A stretch of 10,787 bases of DNA from Flavobacteriales bacterium (GTDB lineage: Bacteria; Bacteroidota; Bacteroidia; Flavobacteriales; Flavobacteriaceae). The notes below the pieces were generated by a model. It did no database searches and was not told the DNA's origin. It saw nothing but the letters and a program-made list of their open reading frames with translations. Positions 1 through 7,628 of this stretch are shown here, one piece after another; positions within the stretch are counted from its first letter, which is position 1; every line of letters starts with the position of its first letter. A program made the position numbers and the translations under genes. The DNA lies in contig JAMONI010000207.1 in the NCBI GenBank assembly GCA_027065935.1, positions 1-10,787 of the forward strand, in the 5' to 3' direction.

Positions 1-1415
1 TAGTCAATAAAGTGGATTTGCCCGGAGCGGACCCCGAAAAGGTTACCGAAGATATTGTGGACCTCATCGGTTGCGACCCTGACGAAGTCATTTGGGCAAG
101 CGCTAAAACGGGACAAGGCGTAGATCAAATTTTAGAAGCGATAATCAAAAGAATCCCACCTCCCGAGGGCAATCCCGAAGCCCCTCTGCAAGCCTTGATA
201 TTCGATTCGGTGTATAATCCGTACCGGGGCATTGAAGTATATTTTCGCGTGTTTAACGGAAGCATTAAAAAAGGACAAAAGGTAAAATTTATGGCTACCG
301 GCCGGGAATACGAAGCCGAAGAAGTGGGGCTGTTGAAATTGAAAAAAGTCCCGTTGGAACAAATCGGTACTGGCGATGTGGGATATTTGATATCGGGTAT
401 CAAAGACGCCAGAGAAGTCAAGGTGGGTGATACCATTACCGACGCACAAAACCCTACGGATCATCCCATAGAAGGTTTCGAAGAAGTAAAACCCATGGTC
501 TTTGCCGGGCTGTATCCCGTGGATACGGAAGATTATGAAGATTTACGGTCGGCACTTGAAAAATTACGGCTCAACGATGCCAGTCTTACCTTTGAACCGG
601 AATCTTCCGCGGCTTTGGGTTTCGGTTTCCGGGCGGGTTTTCTGGGAATGCTCCACATGGAAATCGTTCAAGAACGTTTGGAACGGGAATTTAATATGAA
701 TGTTATCACCACCGTGCCCAATGTTCCGTATCGTGCTTATACCAAAAAGCACCCCGATAAGCCCGTTGAAATTCACAATCCCTCCGACTTGCCCGACCCC
801 GGCGTGTTAGACCGGGTGGAAGAACCCTACATTCACGCCACCATAATTACCAAGTCCGAGTATGTGGGCAACATTATGAAATTGGCTATGGACAAACGCG
901 GCGAAATCAAAAATCAAGTGTATCTTACACCGGAACGTGTAGAATTGACTTTCGATATGCCGTTGGCAGAAATTGTATTCGACTTTTATGACAAATTAAA
1001 AACCGTATCCCGCGGTTACGCATCATTCGATTATCATCAAATCGGATTTCGTCCTTCCAAATTGGTGAAAGTGGATATTTTGCTCAACGGACAGCCCGTG
1101 GACGCTTTGTCGGCTTTGATTCATCAGGATCGCGCCTACGAAATCGGCCGGAAGATGGTAAGTAAACTCAAAGAACTGATTCCGCGCCAACAATTCGACG
1201 TACCCATTCAAGCGGCCATCGGTTCCCGTATCATCGCGAGAGAAACCGTAAAAGCCTTGCGCAAAGACGTTACCGCCAAATGTTACGGAGGAGATATTTC
1301 CCGAAAACGTAAGCTTTTGGAAAAACAAAAGAAAGGAAAAAAACGTATGCGCCAAATAGGACGCGTCCAAATCCCGCAATCGGCATTTATGGCGGTGCTG
1401 AAATTGAAGGATTGA
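1..1415 (+). CDS. lepA: Elongation factor 4 (LepA), C-terminal part, 5' truncated
   Basis: LepA is a ribosome-associated translational GTPase that acts in the cytoplasm and has been linked to back-translocation and to ribosome biogenesis. The window opens inside the G domain: codons in frame from base 3 read V-N-K-V-D, the G4 motif NKxD (bases 6-17), so the GTG at 12 is an internal valine and not a start. The G5-like SAKTGQG follows about 30 residues later. Next come the beta-barrel domain II, the EF-G-like domains III and V, and the LepA-specific C-terminal domain. That last domain is recognisable from [20 protein letters not shown], then GKKRMRQIG and a final FMAVLKL. About 470 residues are present. 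Family members are about 600 residues long, so roughly the first 130 residues lie upstream. No frameshift is visible and the stop is TGA at 1413-1415. I see no clear terminator directly after it. Confidence 0.97.
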   Translation, partial: VNKVDLPGADPEKVTEDIVDLIGCDPDEVIWASAKTGQGVDQILEAIIKRIPPPEGNPEAPLQALIFDSVYNPYRGIEVYFRVFNGSIKKGQKVKFMATGREYEAEEVGLLKLKKVPLEQIGTGDVGYLISGIKDAREVKVGDTITDAQNPTDHPIEGFEEVKPMVFAGLYPVDTEDYEDLRSALEKLRLNDASLTFEPESSAALGFGFRAGFLGMLHMEIVQERLEREFNMNVITTVPNVPYRAYTKKHPDKPVEIHNPSDLPDPGVLDRVEEPYIHATIITKSEYVGNIMKLAMDKRGEIKNQVYLTPERVELTFDMPLAEIVFDFYDKLKTVSRGYASFDYHQIGFRPSKLVKVDILLNGQPVDALSALIHQDRAYEIGRKMVSKLKELIPRQQFDVPIQAAIGSRIIARETVKALRKDVTAKCYGGDISRKRKLLEKQKKGKKRMRQIGRVQIPQSAFMAVLKLKD

Positions 1416-1471
1416 TTTATCCAACCCTGCCGTTTAAGTAATAAAAGTTACAATTCGTTAAATGTTAATGG

Positions 1472-1499
1472 TTTGTTAGAAAAAATCGGTTTAGGTTTG
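1472..1499 (+). promoter_or_regulatory. Candidate Bacteroidota-type promoter for the two-gene exported protein unit
   Basis: TAGGTTTG at 1492-1499 matches the -7 consensus TAnnTTTG of the Bacteroidota primary sigma factor exactly. A TTTG at 1472-1475 could serve as the -33 element, but the spacer is only 16 bp, shorter than the usual 19-21. Transcription would begin near 1504-1507, giving a leader of about 15 nt before the ATG at 1520. The gap from lepA (1416-1519) holds nothing else recognisable apart from the overlapping inverted repeat. Confidence 0.5.
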
Positions 1500-1513
1500 T
1501 TCCCAAACAAACC
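1494..1513 (+). repeat. Perfect inverted repeat (8-bp arms, 4-nt loop) before the 1520 start codon
   Basis: GGTTTGTT at 1494-1501 is followed by CCCA and then AACAAACC at 1506-1513, a perfect 8-bp inverted repeat ending 6 nt before the ATG. It overlaps the candidate -7 box, so it could be an operator-like site in DNA. Its left arm would probably not be transcribed from that promoter. It would form an RNA hairpin at the translation start only in transcripts reading through from lepA. It lacks the trailing U-run of a terminator. The function is inference. Confidence 0.45.
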
Positions 1514-1519
1514 CGAACC

Positions 1520-3622
1520 ATGAAAAATAACTTGTTTATTTCCATTACCTTATCGTTTTTATCGATAATAGGCTTTACTACGAACTTTTATGCGCAGCAA
1601 AATGGATTTTATTTTAGATTGAGTTCCGGATGGTCTGTTCCGATAAAAACATATGCATTTCACGGAGCGAGTTCCGATTCGTTACATCTCGCTTTTCCCG
1701 TGGAACGTTCCGGATATTTTTTCGAGCGAATCTCATCTATGGCTTATGCTTTGGAAACGGGTTATACTTTCGGAAAAATAAAAACGGGATTAATTTTCAG
1801 TGCTTCGGCACATCACGAAGTCCGGTTCGATTGGTGTAGCGTGTGTGACAAAACCGAAAAGGAAGCTTTTGTTTCTGATTTTCCGCATCGAACCGAAGGG
1901 GGAGCAAGCAAACTGGGACGCTTGGGTTTGCTGGTAGCTTATCCGGTTTTTACCGGCCGTAAATTTTCCGTTGACGCTGTGATGCAAACGGGAATGCTGC
2001 GGATGCAAATTGATGCACTGAAGAATTTTTACTCGGGAGACGATTTGCCGCATGAGGTACTGCTCTATTCCTTGGATTTTGAAAATGATACCAAGCAAAT
2101 GCCTTATGTTTCCTTCGGATTTGATTTAAACTATCAAATTTCTCCTCATTTGGGTGTTTTTTTAAGAACCGGTGCATTGACGGCCTTGGGTAAAGGCTTA
2201 ACCGGAAATGTCAGTTATTATCCGGCTATCGATTTGAATCGCGACGGTAAAATAAACGAAAGCGATGTGACCCGTTTCGTCAATATAGATAACCTCAAAA
2301 CCGAAGTTGTTGAAATCAAACCCGAAGTGTTGTATATAGGTGCGGGCATTACCTTGAAACCTTTTCGAAAAACAAAAAGCCGGAAAAAAACATCGTTCGA
2401 AAAGATTGATAAGCCGTTGACAAAACGGGAACGGAAGAAAGATAGCCGTTGCGAAATCAAGTTAACGGCGCCCGCTCAAGGAACGGTTTTCGATCAAGAA
2501 AAAGAATGGAAGGATATCCGGTTGAGATGGAAAGCGAAATCTTCTTCATCGCGCCCCTTACAATTCCTTGTTGAAGTAAGGAATTTAAGAACACAACGAA
2601 GCTATACGGCCCGGACGCAAAAGGACGAGATAAAACTCGGCGATATTTTCGGCCGGGATTTTCCTTCGGGAACTTACAGCTGGCGGGTAACGGAATTGAA
2701 TTGCGGAATCACGTCCGAAGGACGGACCTTTTATAGAAACACCTGTGACGTCAATATGAGCGTGGACTCGGTGCAAGTGGAATGTGCCGGATACGAAGGA
2801 AACGACAGGAAATATAAAGTTTGCTTTACGGTACAATACCAAAGTTCCGTAGGCCCTTTAACGTATAATTCGCCCGGGAGCGGATTGATGGTTTACGACC
2901 AAAATTATTCCGCTCTAAACTATCAGTTGGTGAGTCCCAATCCCGTGTTGGTGCAACAACCGGGCAATCCGGCGTCAACCGTAACCTATTGTTTTGAAAC
3001 TACGGTAACCGGCAATGTAAGTGCCATAGGTTTCGGCTTGCAAGGGGATGATTTGGATCCTTCGCCTTTGCAATGCGTTCCCGGGGCGGGTGAAATGATC
3101 AACGATTTGCCCGAATGTATTTGTAAGTCGTGCGATTCTTTGGTTATCAATGCCTCCGATTTGCAAGTCACCCCCTCGGGCAATGCGTTTGTTTTGGGAG
3201 GTAATTTGCAGGTGAATCAACCGGTTTACGGGATCGAACTACAATTTGTTTCGATGAATTACTCGGCCGTTCCCCCTACCTGTTCACCGGGCGTCGGTGA
3301 TGTTTCGGAATCCGGTGTTTTTGTCAAGCCCGGAACTACCGTAAATAATTCGGGACAAGTGCAATTTTTGAACGAATCAGCTTCGGCCGACCCCAATTCC
3401 AATAATAATGTGTCAAAAAACATCAAATATACATCAACGACACCCCTTACGGGAAATATTCCCTTGCAAGTGGTTTTGGGATTACCCGTTCCTTTAAGCG
3501 GACTTGCTTCCGGTTGTTGCAGGATGGAATATGAAGTGTGCATTAAAATCAGCGTGTACTATGAAGACGGTTCTTGCAAGACCTGTAGTGTTACCGAATG
3601 TTTTCAATTCAATAATCAATAA
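1520..3622 (+). CDS. Exported protein: probable outer-membrane beta-barrel with FN3-like and cysteine-rich C-terminal region
   Basis: I do not recognise a named family for the whole 700-residue protein. A signal peptide is clear: M-K-N-N, a hydrophobic core, then NFYA|QQ with probable cleavage after A25. Residues 27-282 alternate polar and hydrophobic/aromatic residues in short strands (for example around 75-95, 133-142, 197-220 and 268-282). They end in VLYIGAGITLKPF, which resembles the terminal strand of an outer-membrane barrel closing on phenylalanine. A dockerin/EF-hand-like loop, D238-x-N240-x-D242-G-x-I-x3-D249, sits between the last two predicted strands. A very basic linker (283-310) leads to a fibronectin-III-like domain (about 311-408, with GTYSWRV near 384-390). 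A cysteine-rich region follows to the end, with 17 cysteines from residue 311 onward. Residues 533-700 are homologous to a module in the next protein. No type IX secretion C-terminal domain is visible. The next gene starts 12 bp downstream, so the two are almost certainly co-transcribed. Function is unknown; a structural or anchoring role in the envelope is inference. Confidence 0.85.
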   Translation: MKNNLFISITLSFLSIIGFTTNFYAQQNGFYFRLSSGWSVPIKTYAFHGASSDSLHLAFPVERSGYFFERISSMAYALETGYTFGKIKTGLIFSASAHHEVRFDWCSVCDKTEKEAFVSDFPHRTEGGASKLGRLGLLVAYPVFTGRKFSVDAVMQTGMLRMQIDALKNFYSGDDLPHEVLLYSLDFENDTKQMPYVSFGFDLNYQISPHLGVFLRTGALTALGKGLTGNVSYYPAIDLNRDGKINESDVTRFVNIDNLKTEVVEIKPEVLYIGAGITLKPFRKTKSRKKTSFEKIDKPLTKRERKKDSRCEIKLTAPAQGTVFDQEKEWKDIRLRWKAKSSSSRPLQFLVEVRNLRTQRSYTARTQKDEIKLGDIFGRDFPSGTYSWRVTELNCGITSEGRTFYRNTCDVNMSVDSVQVECAGYEGNDRKYKVCFTVQYQSSVGPLTYNSPGSGLMVYDQNYSALNYQLVSPNPVLVQQPGNPASTVTYCFETTVTGNVSAIGFGLQGDDLDPSPLQCVPGAGEMINDLPECICKSCDSLVINASDLQVTPSGNAFVLGGNLQVNQPVYGIELQFVSMNYSAVPPTCSPGVGDVSESGVFVKPGTTVNNSGQVQFLNESASADPNSNNNVSKNIKYTSTTPLTGNIPLQVVLGLPVPLSGLASGCCRMEYEVCIKISVYYEDGSCKTCSVTECFQFNNQ
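2231..2266 (+). other. EF-hand/dockerin-like calcium-binding loop within the barrel domain
   Basis: Residues 238-249 of the 700-residue protein read DLNRDGKINESD. Acidic or amide side chains occupy loop positions 1, 3, 5, 9 and 12, with glycine at 6 and isoleucine at 8. This is the canonical 12-residue Ca2+-binding loop pattern, with Asp instead of Glu at position 12. It is a single copy and not a paired dockerin. By barrel topology it would sit in the last external loop, which is inference. Confidence 0.6.
3116..3619 (+). other. Shared cysteine-rich module, copy 1 (residues 533-700 of the barrel protein)
   Basis: The module opens with C533-x-C535-x2-C538 and closes with C-C-x3-Y-x2-C-[IL]-K-I-[ST]-x(5-7)-C-x2-C-x4-C at residues 666-694. 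The same closing pattern appears at residues 839-865 of the downstream 1304-residue protein. The interior is a predicted beta-rich segment with a conserved S/P-x-C-x-P region in the first half. This copy is about 30 residues longer than the other because of a serine/asparagine-rich insertion near residues 615-640. Confidence 0.65.
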
Positions 3623-3634
3623 AATCGACTTAAG

Positions 3635-6600
3635 ATGAAAAAAGTTGCATATTCATTTGTCATATTTACGTTTTTTCTGTCCTTTTCCGTTTTTTCACAA
3701 TTTTCGCCCATTCAGTTAAGCAATCAAGTCAACACGGCGAGTTGTTCGGCAGGAGGAAATTTTAGTGTAAGTGTTCCCGATGAAGTGTTGTCGGGCGATA
3801 ATATTTATTTGAATATCGGATTACCCGGCACATTGCCCGATACTTGTTCGGTGGATATCGGCATTAGTTTTTCATCGCCGAATAATAAATTGCAGTATAT
3901 CGGCTCACCGGTAGTTTCTATGAATATGTCGTCGGGTAATACATTAACCGCAAGTAATTCCCTGCCGGGAAATGACGGTCAAAATTTTAACGTATGGTTC
4001 CGGTTTGCCAATCATATTACGTGCGACGGTGAAACGGGCACTTTCGTCGTTACATTTACCACTTGTCAAGGAGTTTGTGAAGTCTCGGTTCAGGTAACGG
4101 CAAGAGCGGGTAATTATTGGACTATAGAGAAAGAATATATGAGCGGTGATTTGCGTTGCGGCATATCGAACTGGATGGTGAAAATAATCAATAACAATCC
4201 CAATCCGTCGGGTTACGGAAATTATAAAATATCAGGAATTATTTATGAAAACGTTTCGTATCCCGTGGTCGGAAATGCTTCTTATACCGTAAGCAGTAGT
4301 TATTATCCTATTTACAGATATTTTACTTTGTTGAATTGCACGAATGCTTCCACCCTGTTCAATACGGTGGATTATAATTTTAATTTCGGTGATAATTGCG
4401 GGTCGAGTTCGGGGTCCGTCATTTCCGATACCATAGCGATTCAATCGCCCAATGCGTCCATAAATCTCTTCAAGTTTATGGTTTCCAATTACGGAGGCAA
4501 TGCGCCGCTTCCCGCCGGTTGTGAAGGAAAGTATATCATACGCTTGCATAATAACGGCAATGTGCCGTGGAGCATCAATAAAGTAACGGATATTTTTCCG
4601 TCAAACCTTACCTATCTTTCTTATGCCAACACCTCCGATTTTAACCTCATTCAAACGGGAAATGTATTCGAATTTACTCCCGTAAGCACACCGTTTGTCT
4701 TAAATCCGGGACAAACTTACGACATCGTGATTGATTTTACCGTCAATACAGGCGTGCCGTCGGGGACTCTGGTATCCAATACGGCTATTATCGAATATCA
4801 GGCCGTGGGTGTTGCTCCGGGTTCAAGCGGTCAGGGCGGTCAAGCGTGTTCGTCCGAAATCAATTGTCCGGATATCGACAGCCGGGTTATCGTGGATACG
4901 GTGAAGCATCAATTTACCGTCGGCCCTGCCGTTCCCAAAGAAAAAATAAAGAAATGTATAGTGAATCCGCCTCCCGGAAAGATTTATAATATAGGTGACA
5001 CCATCCGGTTTAAATATGTAATAAGAAATACCGGAGCCGGAGCGCTAAATACCGTTTTAAACGACCCGATGACGCTTCCGGGACAAAATTTGCAAGCCAT
5101 TCCCGGTTCGGAAACTTACGCTTATTACGAAAATTTGTACGCGCATCCCAACAACATTTACACATGTAATCCTGCAGGAACAGGATTGCCGAGTCCGATC
5201 AATTTCCAAATAAATTCCGACTTTTCCAACCCGCAAAATCCCGTCTTTAATATCTCCGGAATGCCCGGATCTTGTCAATACATGAAGGGAAATTATTTGG
5301 TCATAGAGTTCGATGCCGTGATTTTGGGACAGATATACGGTAATAAGACCAACACCGTAACATCGAGCAACGGTAATTCGGCATCGGTAAATTATACCAT
5401 CGACCAATACGGCATACTGGAAGTAAATAAACATGCCGATAGTGAATCCGTCGAAGACGGCGATACGTTTAACTACATTATAGAGGTAACCAATAACGGT
5501 TCGGTGCCTTTAAACAACATCGTGGTGAACGACAGCTTGCCGGATTGCATCAGGTTGTTGCAAGGAATTCAAGTCCGGGATGCATTGAATAACCCGGTGA
5601 ATTTTACCCTTTCGGGTAGTTTGCAGATTACGGTTGATCCGATGTTTCAATTGAATCCACCCGAAACCCTAACGATTATCATCCCGGCCCAAAAAATCGG
5701 TAGCGGATTATGTTGTAACGAAACGGTAACCGCCCGGGGCACCATGGTTACTTCTCAAGTGGTGTTGGAAGCCAACTACGGCTCTTCAACCGCGCCCGCC
5801 TCTTGTGTGAAAAGCGAGAAATGTTGTGAAATCGAAAACTTTAATGCCGTTTTGTATGAAAATCCGGACCAAACTTATGCATTACAGATTTCGGGTGGAA
5901 ATATTCCGCTTCAGGAAATCAGCATACAAGTCGTCGATCATCACGTAACATACAATGATCCGGCCTGCCGCCCCGACGACATGGGTATCTTCGGCACTCT
6001 AACCACATCGACCTCGCAACTCGGCGGTTTGCTATTGAATTCGGGTTCCAACGGAACTTCGGTGCTCACTTGGGAGCTTGGACAAGCGTCCGTCATACAA
6101 TCCACCGTTGATATAAACATTTCCAAACCTAACGTGATCGATTTGGATTGTTGTGAAGCGCAATACTATTTCTGCTTGAAAATTACGGCCAAAGATGTTG
6201 ACTGCAATCAATGCGAATGGATCGTATGCCCGGAAAACCGGGGAGAACCTTGCGATATCAATGTCTCGTTGGATAAACGTGAGTATTGCCTGAACGACCT
6301 CGTTCAAGTCTCGTGGCAAAGCCAAAACACCTCGGGCGGTTGTGTCAATTTGTATCTCATTGCGCCCGGCGGAAATATCACGCAAATAGCATCGGGGCTT
6401 TCGGCCAATGGCCAAACACAATGGCAAATTCCTTCGAATTTGAAAGAATGCAACACCGTTTGGAAAATCGTAGCGGCCGATTGTGAAAATCCTAAGGAAT
6501 GTAATGCCGTAAAGGAATTTTACCTGAAATGTTGCGATGTATGCCATTGCGGTGAATGGAAAGGAAAAAACGTATTGATAAGTTCAGGTATCGCCACCGA

Positions 6601-7549
6601 TACGATAGGCGACCCGCCTTTCCGCACCGAAAAGTATTTTGATGCGCAGTTGAAACGCACTAAAGTCAATTGCGGCGATACGGTAATTCTGCAAAAGAAT
6701 GTAAACTATACTTTCACCGCTCCCCACTTTGCCTGCATTCCCGACTCTTTATGTCAAGCAGATTATGCATGGCAAATTACAAGCGGTAGCTATTCAAACG
6801 CTCTTACCGGTAATCCCGTGACGCAATCTTTTACTCAATACGGAGTATATACCGTCGAAATCATTCCCGAATGTAACGGAAAACCTTGCGAACCTTGCCG
6901 GTTTTATGTCAAAATAGAAGATTGTGTGCAGGGCGATTGTGTGATGTATGAAGATTTTCAAGACGACAGGCCGGGAAGTTTTGCGGGCTGGCAAGTGATC
7001 AATGCAAGCAACCAAACCGTCCAAAGTCAAGGCGATAATCAATATATCACGTTTCAAGACGGGTCGGGTGCTTCTTGGGCTTATACGTCCGGTTTTCCTT
7101 CAAATTTAATCGCCGCAGGTTGTGAGTTACATTACGACGTATGGTTTTATGCCAATGCCTATAACAACACGGTTACCACCAACAGTATTCATATTTATCA
7201 AGGAACCTCACCGGCCAACAGTACGCTTAGGGCCTATTTTAAATTAAATAACGCCAGTGCCATCGTTTCGTCGGCTACGCCCAATTTTCAAACGATTGTC
7301 GTGCCTTTGGAATTGGCTACCTTATCGGGAGGATTGCCTTCCAATAGTTACGGACAATGGATGCTGGTAGGTGCGTCGTCACCTTTAACGCCGGCCGATA
7401 TCGCTAATTTTAATACGTTGATTCAAAATATTTCGGGTATCGCTTTCTTCTTGGATACCGGATCCAACCCGGCCGAAATATGGCGTTTTGATAATTTTTG
7501 TTTTGTTAAAACGTGTTGTAAGAAAAATAACGAGCATAAAACCGATTAA
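3635..7549 (+). CDS. Large exported multi-domain DUF11-type cysteine-rich protein
   Basis: This 1304-residue protein has a signal peptide (MKK, hydrophobic core, SVFS|QF with cleavage near residue 21) and no later membrane segment. The remainder is a chain of Ig-like beta modules. An N-terminal region (about 25-270) is followed by DUF11-like repeats at about 275-400, 434-590 and 592-728; the last has the typical VNKHADSESVEDGDTFNYII start and an NNGSVPLNNIVVNDSLP core. Next come the shared cysteine-rich module (730-867), a Kre9/Ser-Thr-rich-like Ig domain (about 872-965, with W-Q-S and QWQIPSNL), a PKD-like domain (about 970-1095, with Y-A-W-Q-I and GVYTVEI) and a C-terminal jelly-roll-like domain (1101-1297) ending in F-D-N. 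I count about 49 cysteines, including five adjacent pairs. DUF11 proteins are surface or secreted structural proteins. No type IX secretion sorting domain is visible at the C-terminus, so the export route past the periplasm is unclear. It starts 12 bp after the barrel gene and is followed by a terminator. A role as adhesin or surface-layer component is inference. Confidence 0.88.
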   Translation: MKKVAYSFVIFTFFLSFSVFSQFSPIQLSNQVNTASCSAGGNFSVSVPDEVLSGDNIYLNIGLPGTLPDTCSVDIGISFSSPNNKLQYIGSPVVSMNMSSGNTLTASNSLPGNDGQNFNVWFRFANHITCDGETGTFVVTFTTCQGVCEVSVQVTARAGNYWTIEKEYMSGDLRCGISNWMVKIINNNPNPSGYGNYKISGIIYENVSYPVVGNASYTVSSSYYPIYRYFTLLNCTNASTLFNTVDYNFNFGDNCGSSSGSVISDTIAIQSPNASINLFKFMVSNYGGNAPLPAGCEGKYIIRLHNNGNVPWSINKVTDIFPSNLTYLSYANTSDFNLIQTGNVFEFTPVSTPFVLNPGQTYDIVIDFTVNTGVPSGTLVSNTAIIEYQAVGVAPGSSGQGGQACSSEINCPDIDSRVIVDTVKHQFTVGPAVPKEKIKKCIVNPPPGKIYNIGDTIRFKYVIRNTGAGALNTVLNDPMTLPGQNLQAIPGSETYAYYENLYAHPNNIYTCNPAGTGLPSPINFQINSDFSNPQNPVFNISGMPGSCQYMKGNYLVIEFDAVILGQIYGNKTNTVTSSNGNSASVNYTIDQYGILEVNKHADSESVEDGDTFNYIIEVTNNGSVPLNNIVVNDSLPDCIRLLQGIQVRDALNNPVNFTLSGSLQITVDPMFQLNPPETLTIIIPAQKIGSGLCCNETVTARGTMVTSQVVLEANYGSSTAPASCVKSEKCCEIENFNAVLYENPDQTYALQISGGNIPLQEISIQVVDHHVTYNDPACRPDDMGIFGTLTTSTSQLGGLLLNSGSNGTSVLTWELGQASVIQSTVDINISKPNVIDLDCCEAQYYFCLKITAKDVDCNQCEWIVCPENRGEPCDINVSLDKREYCLNDLVQVSWQSQNTSGGCVNLYLIAPGGNITQIASGLSANGQTQWQIPSNLKECNTVWKIVAADCENPKECNAVKEFYLKCCDVCHCGEWKGKNVLISSGIATDTIGDPPFRTEKYFDAQLKRTKVNCGDTVILQKNVNYTFTAPHFACIPDSLCQADYAWQITSGSYSNALTGNPVTQSFTQYGVYTVEIIPECNGKPCEPCRFYVKIEDCVQGDCVMYEDFQDDRPGSFAGWQVINASNQTVQSQGDNQYITFQDGSGASWAYTSGFPSNLIAAGCELHYDVWFYANAYNNTVTTNSIHIYQGTSPANSTLRAYFKLNNASAIVSSATPNFQTIVVPLELATLSGGLPSNSYGQWMLVGASSPLTPADIANFNTLIQNISGIAFFLDTGSNPAEIWRFDNFCFVKTCCKKNNEHKTD
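5822..6235 (+). other. Shared cysteine-rich module, copy 2 (about residues 730-867 of the large protein)
   Basis: The module opens with the adjacent cysteines C730-C731 and closes with C839-C840-x3-Y844-x2-C847-L-K-I-T, then C857-x2-C860-x4-C865. The first half (GGNIPLQEISIQVV, then a C-x-P-D-D step) lines up with the GGNLQVNQPVYGIELQFV and C-S-P-G-V-G-D stretch of copy 1. DUF11-like repeats precede it and an Ig-like domain follows, so it is an inserted or shuffled unit within the chain. Confidence 0.65.
6938..7528 (+). other. C-terminal jelly-roll (laminin-B-like) domain of the large protein
   Basis: Residues about 1102-1298 begin VMYEDFQDDRPGSFAGWQV and contain FQTIVVPLEL. They continue with W-M-L-V-G, F-N-T-L-I-Q-N-I-S-G-I-A-F-F-L and end with W-R-F-D1286-N1287-F-C. 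An early E-D-F and gW, a late 'leu-x2-leu-x2-ile-x-gly-ile' segment and a closing F/L-D-N are typical of laminin-B (IV)-like and carbohydrate-binding beta sandwiches. The assignment is by pattern only; ligand binding is inference. Confidence 0.45.
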
Positions 7550-7580
7550 TAAATTTTTGCGTATAAGCTTAGGCAAAACA

Positions 7581-7606
7581 AAACCTCTCCGTTCGGAGGG
7601 GTTTTT
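7581..7606 (+). terminator. Rho-independent terminator closing the two-gene exported protein unit
   Basis: AAACCTCTCCG (7581-7591) pairs with CGGAGGGGTTT (7594-7604), with one G-T wobble and a very tight loop. The stem runs straight into T-rich sequence (TTTTTG to 7607). It lies about 32 nt after the stop of the 1304-residue protein and before the next gene, as expected for an intrinsic terminator. The A-rich left flank could give some activity on the other strand too. Confidence 0.88.
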
Positions 7607-7607
7607 G

Positions 7608-7615
7608 TAATTTTG
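7608..7615 (+). promoter_or_regulatory. Candidate -7 promoter element for the Asp-box lipoprotein gene
   Basis: TAATTTTG at 7608-7615 matches TAnnTTTG exactly and starts directly after the terminator T-run. No TTTG or TTG stands 17-23 bp upstream, because that position is inside the terminator stem. Transcription would begin near 7620. This favours the ATG at 7629 over the one at 7620 and implies a leader of only about 9 nt. Confidence 0.4.
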
Positions 7616-7628
7616 AAAAATGTTTATT

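Noticed and set aside
12..14. GTG at 12 as the start of the first gene
   Set aside because: The frame is open upstream and bases 6-17 encode the NKVD motif of the LepA G domain, so this is an internal valine of a truncated gene.
1416..1519. Terminator or small RNA in the gap after lepA
   Set aside because: The only stem found is the 1494-1513 inverted repeat, which lacks a T-run and sits at the next gene's start; nothing else is supported.
6032..6547. 171-codon minus-strand open frame opposite the large exported protein
   Set aside because: It has no recognisable motif, signal or promoter, and lies wholly inside a well supported gene on the other strand.
7620..7622. ATG at 7620 as start of the lipoprotein
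   Set aside because: It adds only M-F-I before the typical M-N-K lipoprotein signal and coincides with the predicted transcription start. It cannot be fully excluded.
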